Below are positions 33,213 to 41,885 of a stretch of DNA of 46,031 bases, one piece after another. Under the pieces are notes generated by a model, which saw only the letters and a list, made by a program, of their open reading frames with translations, made no database searches and was not told the origin of the DNA. This DNA is from JAWLFI01 sp964627995 (GTDB taxonomy: Bacteria; Bacteroidota; Bacteroidia; Chitinophagales; Saprospiraceae): positions 1-46,031 of the forward strand of contig CAZVLN010000017.1 of the NCBI GenBank assembly GCA_964627995.1, given 5' to 3'. The first letter of the stretch is position 1, and every line of letters begins with the position of its first letter. A program made the translations under genes and the position numbers.

Positions 33213-34439
33213 ATGGATGTAAGTGATAAAAATAAAATCCTATTTCATCAGCACAGCTGGGGCAGTTCCTATGGTTATCCACTATTCATTTATGATGGCA
33301 ATCGAATTCAGATGCAATTTGATCGCCTTTCAAAGGCGTTAAGCGGTCATAATCATGAAATTTATTATGCTTGCAAGGCCAATAGTAACCTTTACATATT
33401 GCAACTATTGGCCAGAAAAGGAGCGCGCTTGGATGTAGTGAGTGTAAACGAGGGCAAATTGGGAGAAATGGCGGGCTTCTCAACGGAGCACATACATTTT
33501 ACACCAAACGGTGTACATTTAGATGAATGTCGTGAGGCTATTGACAGAGGATATTCCATAAGCCTAGACCACATTCCATCTATTCGTCATTTAGCAAAAG
33601 AACGACCGGGATTGCCGCTTTGCATCCGAATAAACCCAGCAGTTCAAGCTGGAGGCCATGAAAAGATTTCAGTAGGGCATAAAGCCTCAAAGTTTGGTTT
33701 AGCTATTGATCAGATGAAGGAGATCGCTAAATTACAGGAATCTGGTGCTATTCGGGTTATTGGAATGCACATACACACAGGCTCAGACATCAGTGATGTA
33801 CAAGCCATCAAAAAAGGAGCTCAAGTTTTATTGGAACAGGCGAAACCCTTTAGCGAGTCTATCGAATATCTGGATTTTGGTGGAGGCTTTAAGGTTTCCT
33901 ACTATGATGAAGACCAGTCGACCGATATTGAGGGTATTGGTCATTGGTTGACAAATAAAATTAAAGCTTTCGAAGATTTCTGTGGACATTCAGTACGCTT
34001 AGTTGTAGAACCTGGCAAGTTTTTAGTGAGCGAGGCAGGATATTTTTTGGCTGAAGTCACTCAAATCAAACAAACGTATAACACACAATTTGTACACCTA
34101 AATACTGGGTTCAATCACTTTATTCGACCCATGTACTACGAGGCTAATCATAAAATAGAGGTCTGGGGAAAGGGTACAAAAAGTCATTTAAAAAAGTACA
34201 ATATTGTCGGCTATTTGTGTGAGACTGACACTTTTGCTTCCGATCGATACCTACCAGAAGTAGAGGTGGGAGATATTCTTGTTTTTCACAATGCGGGAGC
34301 CTATTCTTACTCAATGGCCTCTCAATATAATCAGCGTCTAAGGCCTGCTGAAATTCTCATGTTGGATGGAAAAGCTATTTTAATTCGGGAACGGGAAGTT
34401 TTTGATGACCTATTGCGTAAACAAATACCCCTGGATTAA
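33213..34439 (+). CDS. lysA: Diaminopimelate decarboxylase
   Basis: LysA decarboxylates meso-DAP to lysine with PLP. The 408-residue fold-III enzyme shows the PLP lysine in YYACKANSN (about residues 50-58), HASKFGL-type segment GHKASKFGLA, HIHTGSDI, the phosphate-binding LDFGGGFKVSY, EPGKFLVSEAGYF and the cross-subunit CETDTFASDR. It ends in HNAGAYSYSMASQYNQR. It starts 3 bp after dacB. The substrate assignment over other PLP decarboxylases rests on the CETDTF and AGAY motifs. Confidence 0.94.
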   Translation: MDVSDKNKILFHQHSWGSSYGYPLFIYDGNRIQMQFDRLSKALSGHNHEIYYACKANSNLYILQLLARKGARLDVVSVNEGKLGEMAGFSTEHIHFTPNGVHLDECREAIDRGYSISLDHIPSIRHLAKERPGLPLCIRINPAVQAGGHEKISVGHKASKFGLAIDQMKEIAKLQESGAIRVIGMHIHTGSDISDVQAIKKGAQVLLEQAKPFSESIEYLDFGGGFKVSYYDEDQSTDIEGIGHWLTNKIKAFEDFCGHSVRLVVEPGKFLVSEAGYFLAEVTQIKQTYNTQFVHLNTGFNHFIRPMYYEANHKIEVWGKGTKSHLKKYNIVGYLCETDTFASDRYLPEVEVGDILVFHNAGAYSYSMASQYNQRLRPAEILMLDGKAILIREREVFDDLLRKQIPLD

Positions 34440-34457
34440 AGGGTTTGGAAATAACTC

Positions 34458-34994
34458 TCAATATTTTTTTTCTATCTCTTTATTGTCAATCCACTGCCCC
34501 CACATTCGATTATAGGCATGGACTTGATTCACGGTGTCGCCCTTCATATCAATTAAAGGGTAGGATCGATTTGCCCATTCAAAAATACTACCATATAAGT
34601 TTATCACCTTTTTGAATCCAAGATCTTGTAATTGTTTTCCAATTTTTTCAGAGCGATATCCTACGGAACAATAAACCACGACCTTTTTGTTTCGGTCCAA
34701 ATCGCCCACTGCGGAAGGATCAAAAGACTCATAGCCGACCCATATGGCTCCTGGTATGTGGCTTATTTCATATTCTTCCCGGCTTCTAGTATCTAATAAT
34801 ACTTTCTGCTCCCAATTGCTAGTAAAAAGTTCTTCAACACCTATTACAGGTACTTCTTTACGATCGAGTAATGCAGAGAGAGTTCGATCATAGGACTTGT
34901 TTTTCACTAGCCCTGTGGGTTGCGCAACACAAGATGGCAAAAGAATGCCCAGACCTGCAAGAATTGACCAAAGATGGATTTTAATAGTTTGCAT
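34458..34994 (-). CDS. Rhodanese-domain lipoprotein
   Basis: The 178-residue protein has an N-terminal lipobox (LLPSC) and a single rhodanese domain with DTRSREEYEISHIPGA and the active-site loop YCSVGYRSE, whose Cys carries persulfide. The domain should lie in the periplasm. Its substrate is unknown. It follows mvaD on the same strand (8 bp) and converges on lysA (18 bp between the stops). A role in envelope sulfur transfer or redox quality control is possible. Confidence 0.88.
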   Translation of the reverse strand: MQTIKIHLWSILAGLGILLPSCVAQPTGLVKNKSYDRTLSALLDRKEVPVIGVEELFTSNWEQKVLLDTRSREEYEISHIPGAIWVGYESFDPSAVGDLDRNKKVVVYCSVGYRSEKIGKQLQDLGFKKVINLYGSIFEWANRSYPLIDMKGDTVNQVHAYNRMWGQWIDNKEIEKKY

Positions 34995-35002
34995 TTTTAA
35001 GC

Positions 35003-36103
35003 TTATAGTTCAATAGGGCCGGATCCCAATTCATCAAAAATGATTTGCCCATCCTGACAAAAATCGGCGCACTCGGACTGAAGGCGTTGCTCAATGGCCT
35101 CTGCCTGGTCAGCAGGATATAGTACGTGGACGTTTGGTCCCGCATCAAGTGTGAAACAGATCGGGAGTCCATCTTTTATACGCCAGGATTGAATGCTTCG
35201 AATAATATTGATAGTATCCGGATCCATTAACATAAATGCTGGTGATGAGCACATCATTAAACCGTGCAATGTAAGCGCCTCGTTTTCAGCCAAATCAGCA
35301 AATCCTTCCCAGTCACCCCGACTTAATATATGAAGAAGCTGTGAAACCCTATTATGAGCTTGATGGTACCTGGCCGATGCAAAGGGGTTTTCATCCATAA
35401 GTTGATGGCCGGCAGAAGAAGAAACGGATTTCTTTTCTTTAGATACGATCAAAATGGCATCTTTCATATTTTTAAATAAGGGGTGAACGTGAGCTTCGAG
35501 TGGCACTGCGTAAGTGTCATGGGCTGATGGCCATTCACCGCTAGCACCCCACATAGACCAGTAACCGTAAATCGACCGAGCAGCACTTCCAGATCCCAAT
35601 CGTGCTATATAGGAAGACTTCTGATCAAAAAGATCGTCATTACTTAATGTTCCGAAAAGACGATCTTCTAAACTGCATAAGCAAAGGGCTAACGCACTCA
35701 TTGATGAGGCAGATGAGGCTATCCCGGAGGAATGAGGAAATGAATTAGAAGACTGTATACGAATAGATAGTTGCTTTAAAAAAGGAAATTGAGGGTTTAG
35801 TTTATTTAAGAAACTGGTAATTCTAGATTTGAAATCAGGCGCTGGTTTTCCCTCAAATTCAAACTCTAAATCTATGTTTTCAGCATGAGGCCCTGCTTGA
35901 CGAGCGCTCCAACTCAATTCTGTTACCGTATGTGCAGCACTAAGGGTCCCGCTGATAGATGGATTTCTAGGAAGTTGATTTCCGTACTTTCCCCAATATT
36001 TCACAATAGCAATATTCGAAGGACTCTTCCATTTAATAGAACCAGGCTTAATATCTTTCGACTTTAGAACTAAGTTTTTCCCTAAAAAATCCGTTCTGCT
36101 CAT
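35003..36103 (-). CDS. mvaD: Diphosphomevalonate decarboxylase family protein
   Basis: This enzyme makes IPP from diphosphomevalonate; some family members act on other phosphorylated mevalonates. The 366-residue protein has NIAIVKYWGKYGNQLPRNPS, the ATP-binding SSGIASSASSMSALAL region, the signature RLGSGSAARSIYGYWSMWG and the catalytic-Asp segment FTLDAGPNVHV. These match MvaD over its normal length, but whether diphosphomevalonate or mevalonate 3,5-bisphosphate is used cannot be told. It lies 22 kb from the idi2/HMGR/kinase run, between a DUF4294 gene and a rhodanese gene. Confidence 0.9.
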   Translation of the reverse strand: MSRTDFLGKNLVLKSKDIKPGSIKWKSPSNIAIVKYWGKYGNQLPRNPSISGTLSAAHTVTELSWSARQAGPHAENIDLEFEFEGKPAPDFKSRITSFLNKLNPQFPFLKQLSIRIQSSNSFPHSSGIASSASSMSALALCLCSLEDRLFGTLSNDDLFDQKSSYIARLGSGSAARSIYGYWSMWGASGEWPSAHDTYAVPLEAHVHPLFKNMKDAILIVSKEKKSVSSSAGHQLMDENPFASARYHQAHNRVSQLLHILSRGDWEGFADLAENEALTLHGLMMCSSPAFMLMDPDTINIIRSIQSWRIKDGLPICFTLDAGPNVHVLYPADQAEAIEQRLQSECADFCQDGQIIFDELGSGPIEL

Positions 36104-36156
36104 ACATCCTAATTTAAAAACTCCTCAAAAATAAGATTTTTAAAGGAACGATATTA

Positions 36157-36861
36157 TCAAGGGTTGGGGATCATGGGAAGTCGGTCTTTTTCATATTTTC
36201 GGATAAGCTTTTCTACATCGTGGGAGACATCAAAATCCTGGAGCACAATATCCATGAGTTCATCCTTTCCCTTCACATAACCCTCAGTTAAGTTATAGTT
36301 AAACATTGTACCCATTCCCGTGTAATAGCTGGCCAAAAAGGTGCCTCGTGTTTCTTTAATGATAGCGTAAAGGGGCATTTCTACCTCCCGTTCTATCATT
36401 TCAACTAAAATCCGACCTTGCGTTTTTGTTAGCTTTTTCAGGGGCTTTTCAAAACTGTTCTCTAGTTCTTTTTGTAAACGTTTTAAGTGTCTTTTACGAC
36501 TTCGCTCATCCATCATACGGGTTACATATTGAGCTTCACGATATATTTTTACCGCTTGTTTGGCATACGGATAAACCTTTGCAGCATATTTTTTATATCG
36601 CATATAAGTCAAATAATCCTGGCGATTATCAAATTTGCGTGGTGACGAAACTTGAACAGAATCTATTTCAGCTAAGAATAGGGTGTCATCTTCGGAAATC
36701 AGCGCCTGAATTCGTTGGCCATTAATATACATGTATTCAGTGCGTAAGGTGTCTGTATTTTGTCCAAACAAAAAAATTGAAAAAAACAACATGATTGTTG
36801 GACATACAATTCTTGTCATAGTCAATGAGGTAAATCGATTGCGTAGTTTAAATTTTGACAT
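36157..36861 (-). CDS. DUF4294-family exported protein
   Basis: This Bacteroidota-specific protein has a signal peptide-like hydrophobic stretch ending near LFGQN and a highly basic helical central region (residues about 75-140, rich in Lys, Arg and Tyr). The conserved-looking MRYKKYAAKVYPYAKQAVKIYRE and KTQGRILVEMIEREVEMPLY are typical of DUF4294; I quote only parts here: RYKKYAAKVYPYAKQA and QGRILVEMIERE. Function is unknown. ATG 36861 is a reasonable start, and ATG 36819 would also give a signal peptide. It is followed by mvaD after 53 bp. Confidence 0.8.
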   Translation of the reverse strand: MSKFKLRNRFTSLTMTRIVCPTIMLFFSIFLFGQNTDTLRTEYMYINGQRIQALISEDDTLFLAEIDSVQVSSPRKFDNRQDYLTYMRYKKYAAKVYPYAKQAVKIYREAQYVTRMMDERSRKRHLKRLQKELENSFEKPLKKLTKTQGRILVEMIEREVEMPLYAIIKETRGTFLASYYTGMGTMFNYNLTEGYVKGKDELMDIVLQDFDVSHDVEKLIRKYEKDRLPMIPNP

Positions 36862-37064
36862 GTGATTTATAACGTTTCCCCCTTTCAATAGATTTTATCA
36901 AGACCTATTGAAATCGAGGATTTTTAGAAGATTTATTTTTATTAGTCCTAATATATTATAGTCTCCTTAGTTTAACTATAATAGACAACATAAACGAAAT
37001 GGCAAGTCGATTTTGTACTATTAAAAGCTTTTTAGCCCTTTTTCATTCATTATCCGGGAGATTT

Positions 37065-37072
37065 TATCTTTG
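37065..37072 (+). promoter_or_regulatory. -7 element TATCTTTG abutting the membrane-protein/nadD/porZ unit
   Basis: TATCTTTG matches TAnnTTTG. Seven bp after its end lies the ATG at 37079, so transcription would begin at that codon and the mRNA would be leaderless. An in-frame TTG at 37070 falls inside the element and is rejected. No good -33 element was found. Confidence 0.55.
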
Positions 37073-37078
37073 CAGACT

Positions 37079-37735
37079 ATGAGACTTATTTTTCATGTAT
37101 TGAGCTATATATTTCATCCTTGGTTGATGTTGAGTTATAGTGTAATGCTACTATGGCTTGTGAACCCATATATTTTCCAGGGTGCATCAAGTTCCGCGAA
37201 CCTTCTTTTAATAAAGATATGGATAAGTAGTTTTTTATTTCCGCTTTTGATTGCTGGATTAATGATTGGGTTACAATTTATCAGTCTTAAGACAATCGAC
37301 CAACCTCGCGAACGCATTTTCCCACTCATCGGAACAATGCTGTTTTATATATGGCTAACAGTAAATATGTATAAAGCTGGAGGCACACCTGAGGCTTTAC
37401 TCGGGCTCACATTAGGAGCAACTATTGCGGTGATACTTGGTTTTGTAATTAACCTGGTTACTCCAGTTTCTTTTCATGCTCTGGGTGTGGGAGTTCTTTT
37501 AAGTACGGCAACTCTTATTTATTTTTATTTTGGATTTGCTGATTTCAACTGGCCTGGAAGCAACTACTTAATTGGTTCCCGATGGATGGTGGTGGCTTGC
37601 CTCTGGGTTTCAGGTTGGGTACTTACCGCACGCATGTGGCTTAAAGAATACTCACTATTCCGCGTCTACCTTAGTACTGTTTTAGGATTTATTTCTCCCT
37701 GGATTGCCTTATTGCAATTGCAAGTTATCTTATGA
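37079..37735 (+). CDS. Polytopic membrane protein of unknown function
   Basis: The 218-residue protein has about 6-7 hydrophobic segments. A short QPRERIFPL loop follows the third segment and a SFHALGVGVL stretch occurs further on, which is faintly like the Ser-His of PAP2 phosphatases, but the full PAP2 motifs are not present and I do not claim that activity. It opens a unit with nadD and porZ, whose genes overlap by 4 bp each. Confidence 0.72.
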   Translation: MRLIFHVLSYIFHPWLMLSYSVMLLWLVNPYIFQGASSSANLLLIKIWISSFLFPLLIAGLMIGLQFISLKTIDQPRERIFPLIGTMLFYIWLTVNMYKAGGTPEALLGLTLGATIAVILGFVINLVTPVSFHALGVGVLLSTATLIYFYFGFADFNWPGSNYLIGSRWMVVACLWVSGWVLTARMWLKEYSLFRVYLSTVLGFISPWIALLQLQVIL

Positions 37736-38313
37736 AAAATAAAAAAATTGGGCTATTTTTTGGGTCGTTTAATCCTATTCATATCGGTCATATGATTATA
37801 GCTCAGCATGTACTAAATGAAAGTGAAATAGACGAAATTTGGTTCGTGGTAAGCCCGCATAACCCACTTAAAGAAAAGAGGACGCTTGCACCCGACCATG
37901 ATAGGTTATATTTAGTGCAAGAAGCTATAGGTGAACACCCGAAAATGAGAGCATCATCGGTTGAATTTCAATTGCCCCAACCCTCTTACACTATCGACAC
38001 ACTCACATATTTAAGAGAAAAATATCCAGAAATTCAATTTTCACTATTAATGGGAGGCGATAATCTCCAGCATTTTCATAAATGGAAGAATCACAAACTA
38101 TTGCTTCGCGATTATGAACTTTATATTTATGATCGACCTGGCCGGAAGGAATCGACTTATGATCAGCATCCATCTGTACATTTCATGCAAGCTACTCAAA
38201 TGAATATTTCCGCAACCCATATCCGCAAATTAATCAGGAATGGGAAAAGTATACAATTTTTAGTGCCAGACCCCGTTTTTCAAGCAATAAATGCTTCAAA
38301 TCTCTTTAAATGA
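37732..38313 (+). CDS. nadD: Nicotinate-nucleotide adenylyltransferase
   Basis: NadD adenylates nicotinate mononucleotide in NAD synthesis. The 193-residue protein has the nucleotidyltransferase GSFNPIHIGHMIIAQH motif near the N-terminus and, near the C-terminus, SATHIRKLIRNGKS, equivalent to the ISSTxIR motif. Length is normal. It overlaps the upstream membrane-protein gene and the downstream porZ gene by 4 bp (ATGA each). With haaO at 19587-20099, it is a second NAD-related gene in the window. Confidence 0.95.
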   Translation: MKNKKIGLFFGSFNPIHIGHMIIAQHVLNESEIDEIWFVVSPHNPLKEKRTLAPDHDRLYLVQEAIGEHPKMRASSVEFQLPQPSYTIDTLTYLREKYPEIQFSLLMGGDNLQHFHKWKNHKLLLRDYELYIYDRPGRKESTYDQHPSVHFMQATQMNISATHIRKLIRNGKSIQFLVPDPVFQAINASNLFK

Positions 38314-40616
38314 AAAAATGCATCCTGATCTATATCGCTATTGCTTTTCTTATCATGACTGAATTAATGGGTCAACCTAATCTAGCTATTGGAGAATGGA
38401 AATCATATTTGCCCCACACGATAGGATCCTACGTGACAGAGTCAGACGACCGAGTTTTTTATGTAGCCAACCAGACGCTTACTCGATTCAACAAATCTGA
38501 TTTGGAACAAGAGTTTATTTCGACAATTGATGGTTTGTCTAGTGTTGGGGTAAAATGGGCTTCTTATAATTTTCAAGCTGAAGCACTTGTGGTTATTTAC
38601 GAAGACAGTAATATTGATATTATCTATGAGGACGAAATCGTTAATATCAGTGATATTCCACGGAACACACAATTGTCCGGAGACCGAACAGTTCGTGGAA
38701 TTCATCAATGGAACGATCAAATTATATTAGCAACTGGGTTTGGTCTTGTAATTGTTGATCTTGAAGATGCCGTGATTCGACAAATTGTTTTGAGTCCATC
38801 ACCGATGGAGGACGTAACCACTTGGAATGGTCAGTTTTTAGCACTGATGGAAGGAGAAGTATATGGATTAGAAGTGGAAGACATATTCAATTTCGAGTTT
38901 TGGAGCCTCTGGGAGAATATAGGTGCAGCATGGAGAGTGAATTCCAATTTGACATCATTAGAATCATTCGATGACAAGTTGTTTTTAGCAGGAGATTCGC
39001 TGCTTTATCTCAGAAATGACAACGAAACAGATACTCTGGCCTCTTTTGACCGACAGGGTGACCAAATACAATTTCTTCAAGCGGGGTACAACTATATGAT
39101 GGTTGGAATTCGAAATGGAGGTACAAATGATTACGTTCGATTTTATCAACCTGACTTGGCTTTTGTTGAAAGTGCTCAATCTTGTCACGGACGGTTAAGT
39201 CATGCCATTGAAACAAAAGAGGGGCGAATCTTTTATGGCGATGAATTTGGAGGATATCGCTTTTCCGAAACACCTACCAGCAACTGTGAAATAGTTTTTA
39301 ATGACGGTCCCAGGGACTTTGCAAATAGCGATATAGATTATCGAGATGGAGTGCTAGCCATCGCAGGGGGCGGCCCACGAGACCAACTTCGATATGAATT
39401 CTCAGATCGAGGTATGTATATACTAAACGGAGAGACCTGGACGAATGTAAATCCCGATAACACCCCGGAACTAGCTAACCCTGAAGTACTTGAGTTCTTC
39501 CGTATAAAAGTAGACCCTTTCGATAAAGAGACGATTTGGGTCGGTACATATTGGGGAGGAGTCATCCGGTATAGCGAAGACGATATTTTTGTATATACCA
39601 AAGAGAATTCTTGTTTAGAAGGGACAGTTGGTGATAGCCAAAGAGAGCGTATATCAGGGATGGCTTTTGATGAAACTGGAAATTTATGGCTTACAAACTT
39701 TGGTGCACCTCAGGGACTTAAGGTTTTAAGGCCAAATGGAGATTGTGAAGGCTGGAATCTCCCCACTTCATCAAGTTTGGTAGACCTACATATTGATCCC
39801 AATGGATTTATATGGTCCACAGTTTTTGCAAATGATGCTGGTATTCTAGTATTTGATCCTGATCCAACTGGGGAGAACGGAGAACGATTTAGAGTGTTTA
39901 ATCGCGCAAATAGTGCATTACCAACAAATTCGGTAACCTGTTTGACTATTGACAGGAGCGGAAACGTTTGGGCGGGCACTACGGAAGGAGTCGTCCTATT
40001 TGCTTGCGGAAATGCTGTTTTCGACTTTGATTGCAGCAGTCGGCCTATTGTAGACGAGAGTGGAGATAATGTAGGTGATTTTTTACTTAATAATGTCCGC
40101 ATAACAGCCTTAGGCGTTGATGGGGCTAATAGGAAGTGGGTAGGCACAGAAGGAGGGATTATTGTTCTGTCTCCTTCAGGAAGTGAAGAGCTATTTCGAT
40201 TTAATACGAACAACAGCCCTTTATTTAGCGATGCGATTGTAGATTTCGCATATGATGGAGAAGTGGGTATTATGTATATCGCAACTTCTAAAGGGGTCAT
40301 GGCATATCGCACAGAATCTACCAGTGGAAATGCTTTTAATCAGCCTGACGCCTTTGTATACCCAAATCCTGTGCGTCCTGAGTATCAGGGGCCGATCGCG
40401 ATAAAGGGGCTTGCGGAAGATGCACTCGTAAAAATAACTGACCTAGAAGGACGCGTGATTCATGAGACTAGAGCACTTGGTGGTCAAGCTATTTGGGACG
40501 GAAATCAATGGAGCGGTCAGCAGGTAACGTCAGGCGTTTATCTAGCCTGGATAAGTGGTCAGGGCGACTTTACTCAGCCTTCAGATGCCATTCTAAAATT
40601 CGTTATTATTCGCTAG
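38310..40616 (+). CDS. porZ: Type IX secretion system protein PorZ (two-propeller, with C-terminal sorting domain)
   Basis: PorZ is a surface component of the PorU/V/Q/Z attachment complex that recruits anionic LPS for anchoring type IX cargo. The 768-residue product has a signal peptide ending near ELMGQ. Its mature start (WKSYLPHTIGSYVTESDDRV) and LDIIYEDEIVNISDIP-like segment resemble PorZ, followed by repeated beta-propeller blades (for example GNVWAGTTEGVVLF, RKWVGTEGGIIVL). It ends in a type IX sorting domain of about 80 residues (YPNPVRPEYQGP, ITDLEGRVIHETRA, SGVYLAWISGQ). The last 11 bp overlap convergent bshA. Confidence 0.87.
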   Translation: MKKCILIYIAIAFLIMTELMGQPNLAIGEWKSYLPHTIGSYVTESDDRVFYVANQTLTRFNKSDLEQEFISTIDGLSSVGVKWASYNFQAEALVVIYEDSNIDIIYEDEIVNISDIPRNTQLSGDRTVRGIHQWNDQIILATGFGLVIVDLEDAVIRQIVLSPSPMEDVTTWNGQFLALMEGEVYGLEVEDIFNFEFWSLWENIGAAWRVNSNLTSLESFDDKLFLAGDSLLYLRNDNETDTLASFDRQGDQIQFLQAGYNYMMVGIRNGGTNDYVRFYQPDLAFVESAQSCHGRLSHAIETKEGRIFYGDEFGGYRFSETPTSNCEIVFNDGPRDFANSDIDYRDGVLAIAGGGPRDQLRYEFSDRGMYILNGETWTNVNPDNTPELANPEVLEFFRIKVDPFDKETIWVGTYWGGVIRYSEDDIFVYTKENSCLEGTVGDSQRERISGMAFDETGNLWLTNFGAPQGLKVLRPNGDCEGWNLPTSSSLVDLHIDPNGFIWSTVFANDAGILVFDPDPTGENGERFRVFNRANSALPTNSVTCLTIDRSGNVWAGTTEGVVLFACGNAVFDFDCSSRPIVDESGDNVGDFLLNNVRITALGVDGANRKWVGTEGGIIVLSPSGSEELFRFNTNNSPLFSDAIVDFAYDGEVGIMYIATSKGVMAYRTESTSGNAFNQPDAFVYPNPVRPEYQGPIAIKGLAEDALVKITDLEGRVIHETRALGGQAIWDGNQWSGQQVTSGVYLAWISGQGDFTQPSDAILKFVIIR

Positions 40617-41739
40617 CATTGTCGATGACTTTTTTATATAGGTTTTCATACTGGCCAAGTATGTCTTTAATATGAAACTCTTTTGCCTTTTCGAGAGCTC
40701 GAGAACGAAAAGCAGCCAACTGCTCAGGGCTTTTTAGTATAGTGCAGCAGGCTTGGGCCATAGCTGCTGTATCACCCACTTCACATAAGAAACCTGTCTC
40801 TCCCTCAATGTTGACTTCGGGTATCCCACCAATATTAGATGAAACGACAGGCACTTCACAAGCCATAGCCTCTAAGGCAGCTAAGCCAAAGCTCTCGTTG
40901 GCCGATGGAAGTAAAAAGACATCCGATATAGATAAAAGTTCTTCAATTGCTTCTTGCTTTCCTAAAAAACGAACACATTTCCCCAGTCCTTCGGAACGTG
41001 TAAGTCGCTCTAACTGGGGCCGCTCAGGTCCATCACCCACCAAAAGTAGTATAGCGGGTTGATGTTCTCGTACTTTTTTCAATATATCTATTGTGTCTTC
41101 TACTCGCTTTACTTTGCGAAAATTAGAAGTGTGCATAAGTATATGTTCTCCATTTGGAGCTAGCAAGTCCCTGAAGTGACTTTTGTCTGCTCTTTTGAAG
41201 CGATCAAAATCAATAAAATTATAAATCACCTCAATATTTTCCCGAACTTCAAATGTCTTATAGGTCTCTTCACGTAAGTACTGAGATACTGCCGTTACCC
41301 CATCAGATTCGTTAATCCCAAATTCTGCCACGGATTTAAAACTTCTATCATTACCAACAAGTGTGATATCGGTTCCGTGTAGAGTTGTAATCACCGGCAG
41401 ATATTTACCTTTTTTTGCTAAGATACTTTTAGCAAGAAAAGCCACAGAGGCATGTGGTACAGCATAGTGCACATGTAAAACATCTAAATCTGCATAAGTG
41501 GCAACGTCTACAAGTTTACTGGCTAAGGCAGATTCGTAAGGTGTAAAGTCGAACACCGGATAGTCCATTGTGGTTACCTCATGGTAAAATACGTTTTCCT
41601 GGAAACCAGAAAGTCGGGCAGGTCGACTATATGTTATAAAGTGAACTCCATGTCCCGCCCTAGCCAAGGCTAACCCCAGCTCAGTAGCCACTACACCTGA
41701 TCCCCCAAATGTTGGGTAACAAACAATACCTATATTCAT
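40606..41739 (-). CDS. bshA: N-acetyl-alpha-D-glucosaminyl L-malate synthase BshA
   Basis: BshA catalyses the first step of bacillithiol synthesis, a GT4 glycosyltransferase joining GlcNAc to L-malate. The 377-residue protein has the hallmark N-terminus CYPTFGGSGVVATELGLALA, FITYSRPARL, VLHVHYAVPHA, and the C-terminal donor site with NESFGLAALEAMACEVPVV and the Glu-x7-Glu motif. The match to BshA over other GT4 enzymes rests on the N-terminal half. bshB and bshC are not in the window. The 3' end overlaps porZ by 11 bp. Confidence 0.93.
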   Translation of the reverse strand: MNIGIVCYPTFGGSGVVATELGLALARAGHGVHFITYSRPARLSGFQENVFYHEVTTMDYPVFDFTPYESALASKLVDVATYADLDVLHVHYAVPHASVAFLAKSILAKKGKYLPVITTLHGTDITLVGNDRSFKSVAEFGINESDGVTAVSQYLREETYKTFEVRENIEVIYNFIDFDRFKRADKSHFRDLLAPNGEHILMHTSNFRKVKRVEDTIDILKKVREHQPAILLLVGDGPERPQLERLTRSEGLGKCVRFLGKQEAIEELLSISDVFLLPSANESFGLAALEAMACEVPVVSSNIGGIPEVNIEGETGFLCEVGDTAAMAQACCTILKSPEQLAAFRSRALEKAKEFHIKDILGQYENLYKKVIDNASE

Positions 41740-41885
41740 ATCAATCTATTTCATTTGGTAAAAGTACTAAACCTACTTTTAACAGAACACTTATCAAGTA
41801 TTCTGATTTGAAACAATAAAGATTCAAAACTGTTATAAATAAATAACTTTTAGGTTATCACACTCATATTCAAATTTAAGTTGCT

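Noticed and set aside
39710..40312. 200-codon minus-strand frame inside porZ
   Set aside because: It lies wholly opposite a well-supported propeller gene and has no recognisable domain.
41871..41878. TAAATTTG -7-like element on the minus strand upstream of bshA
   Set aside because: It is more than 130 bp from the bshA start with no -33 partner. In AT-rich DNA such a match is expected by chance.
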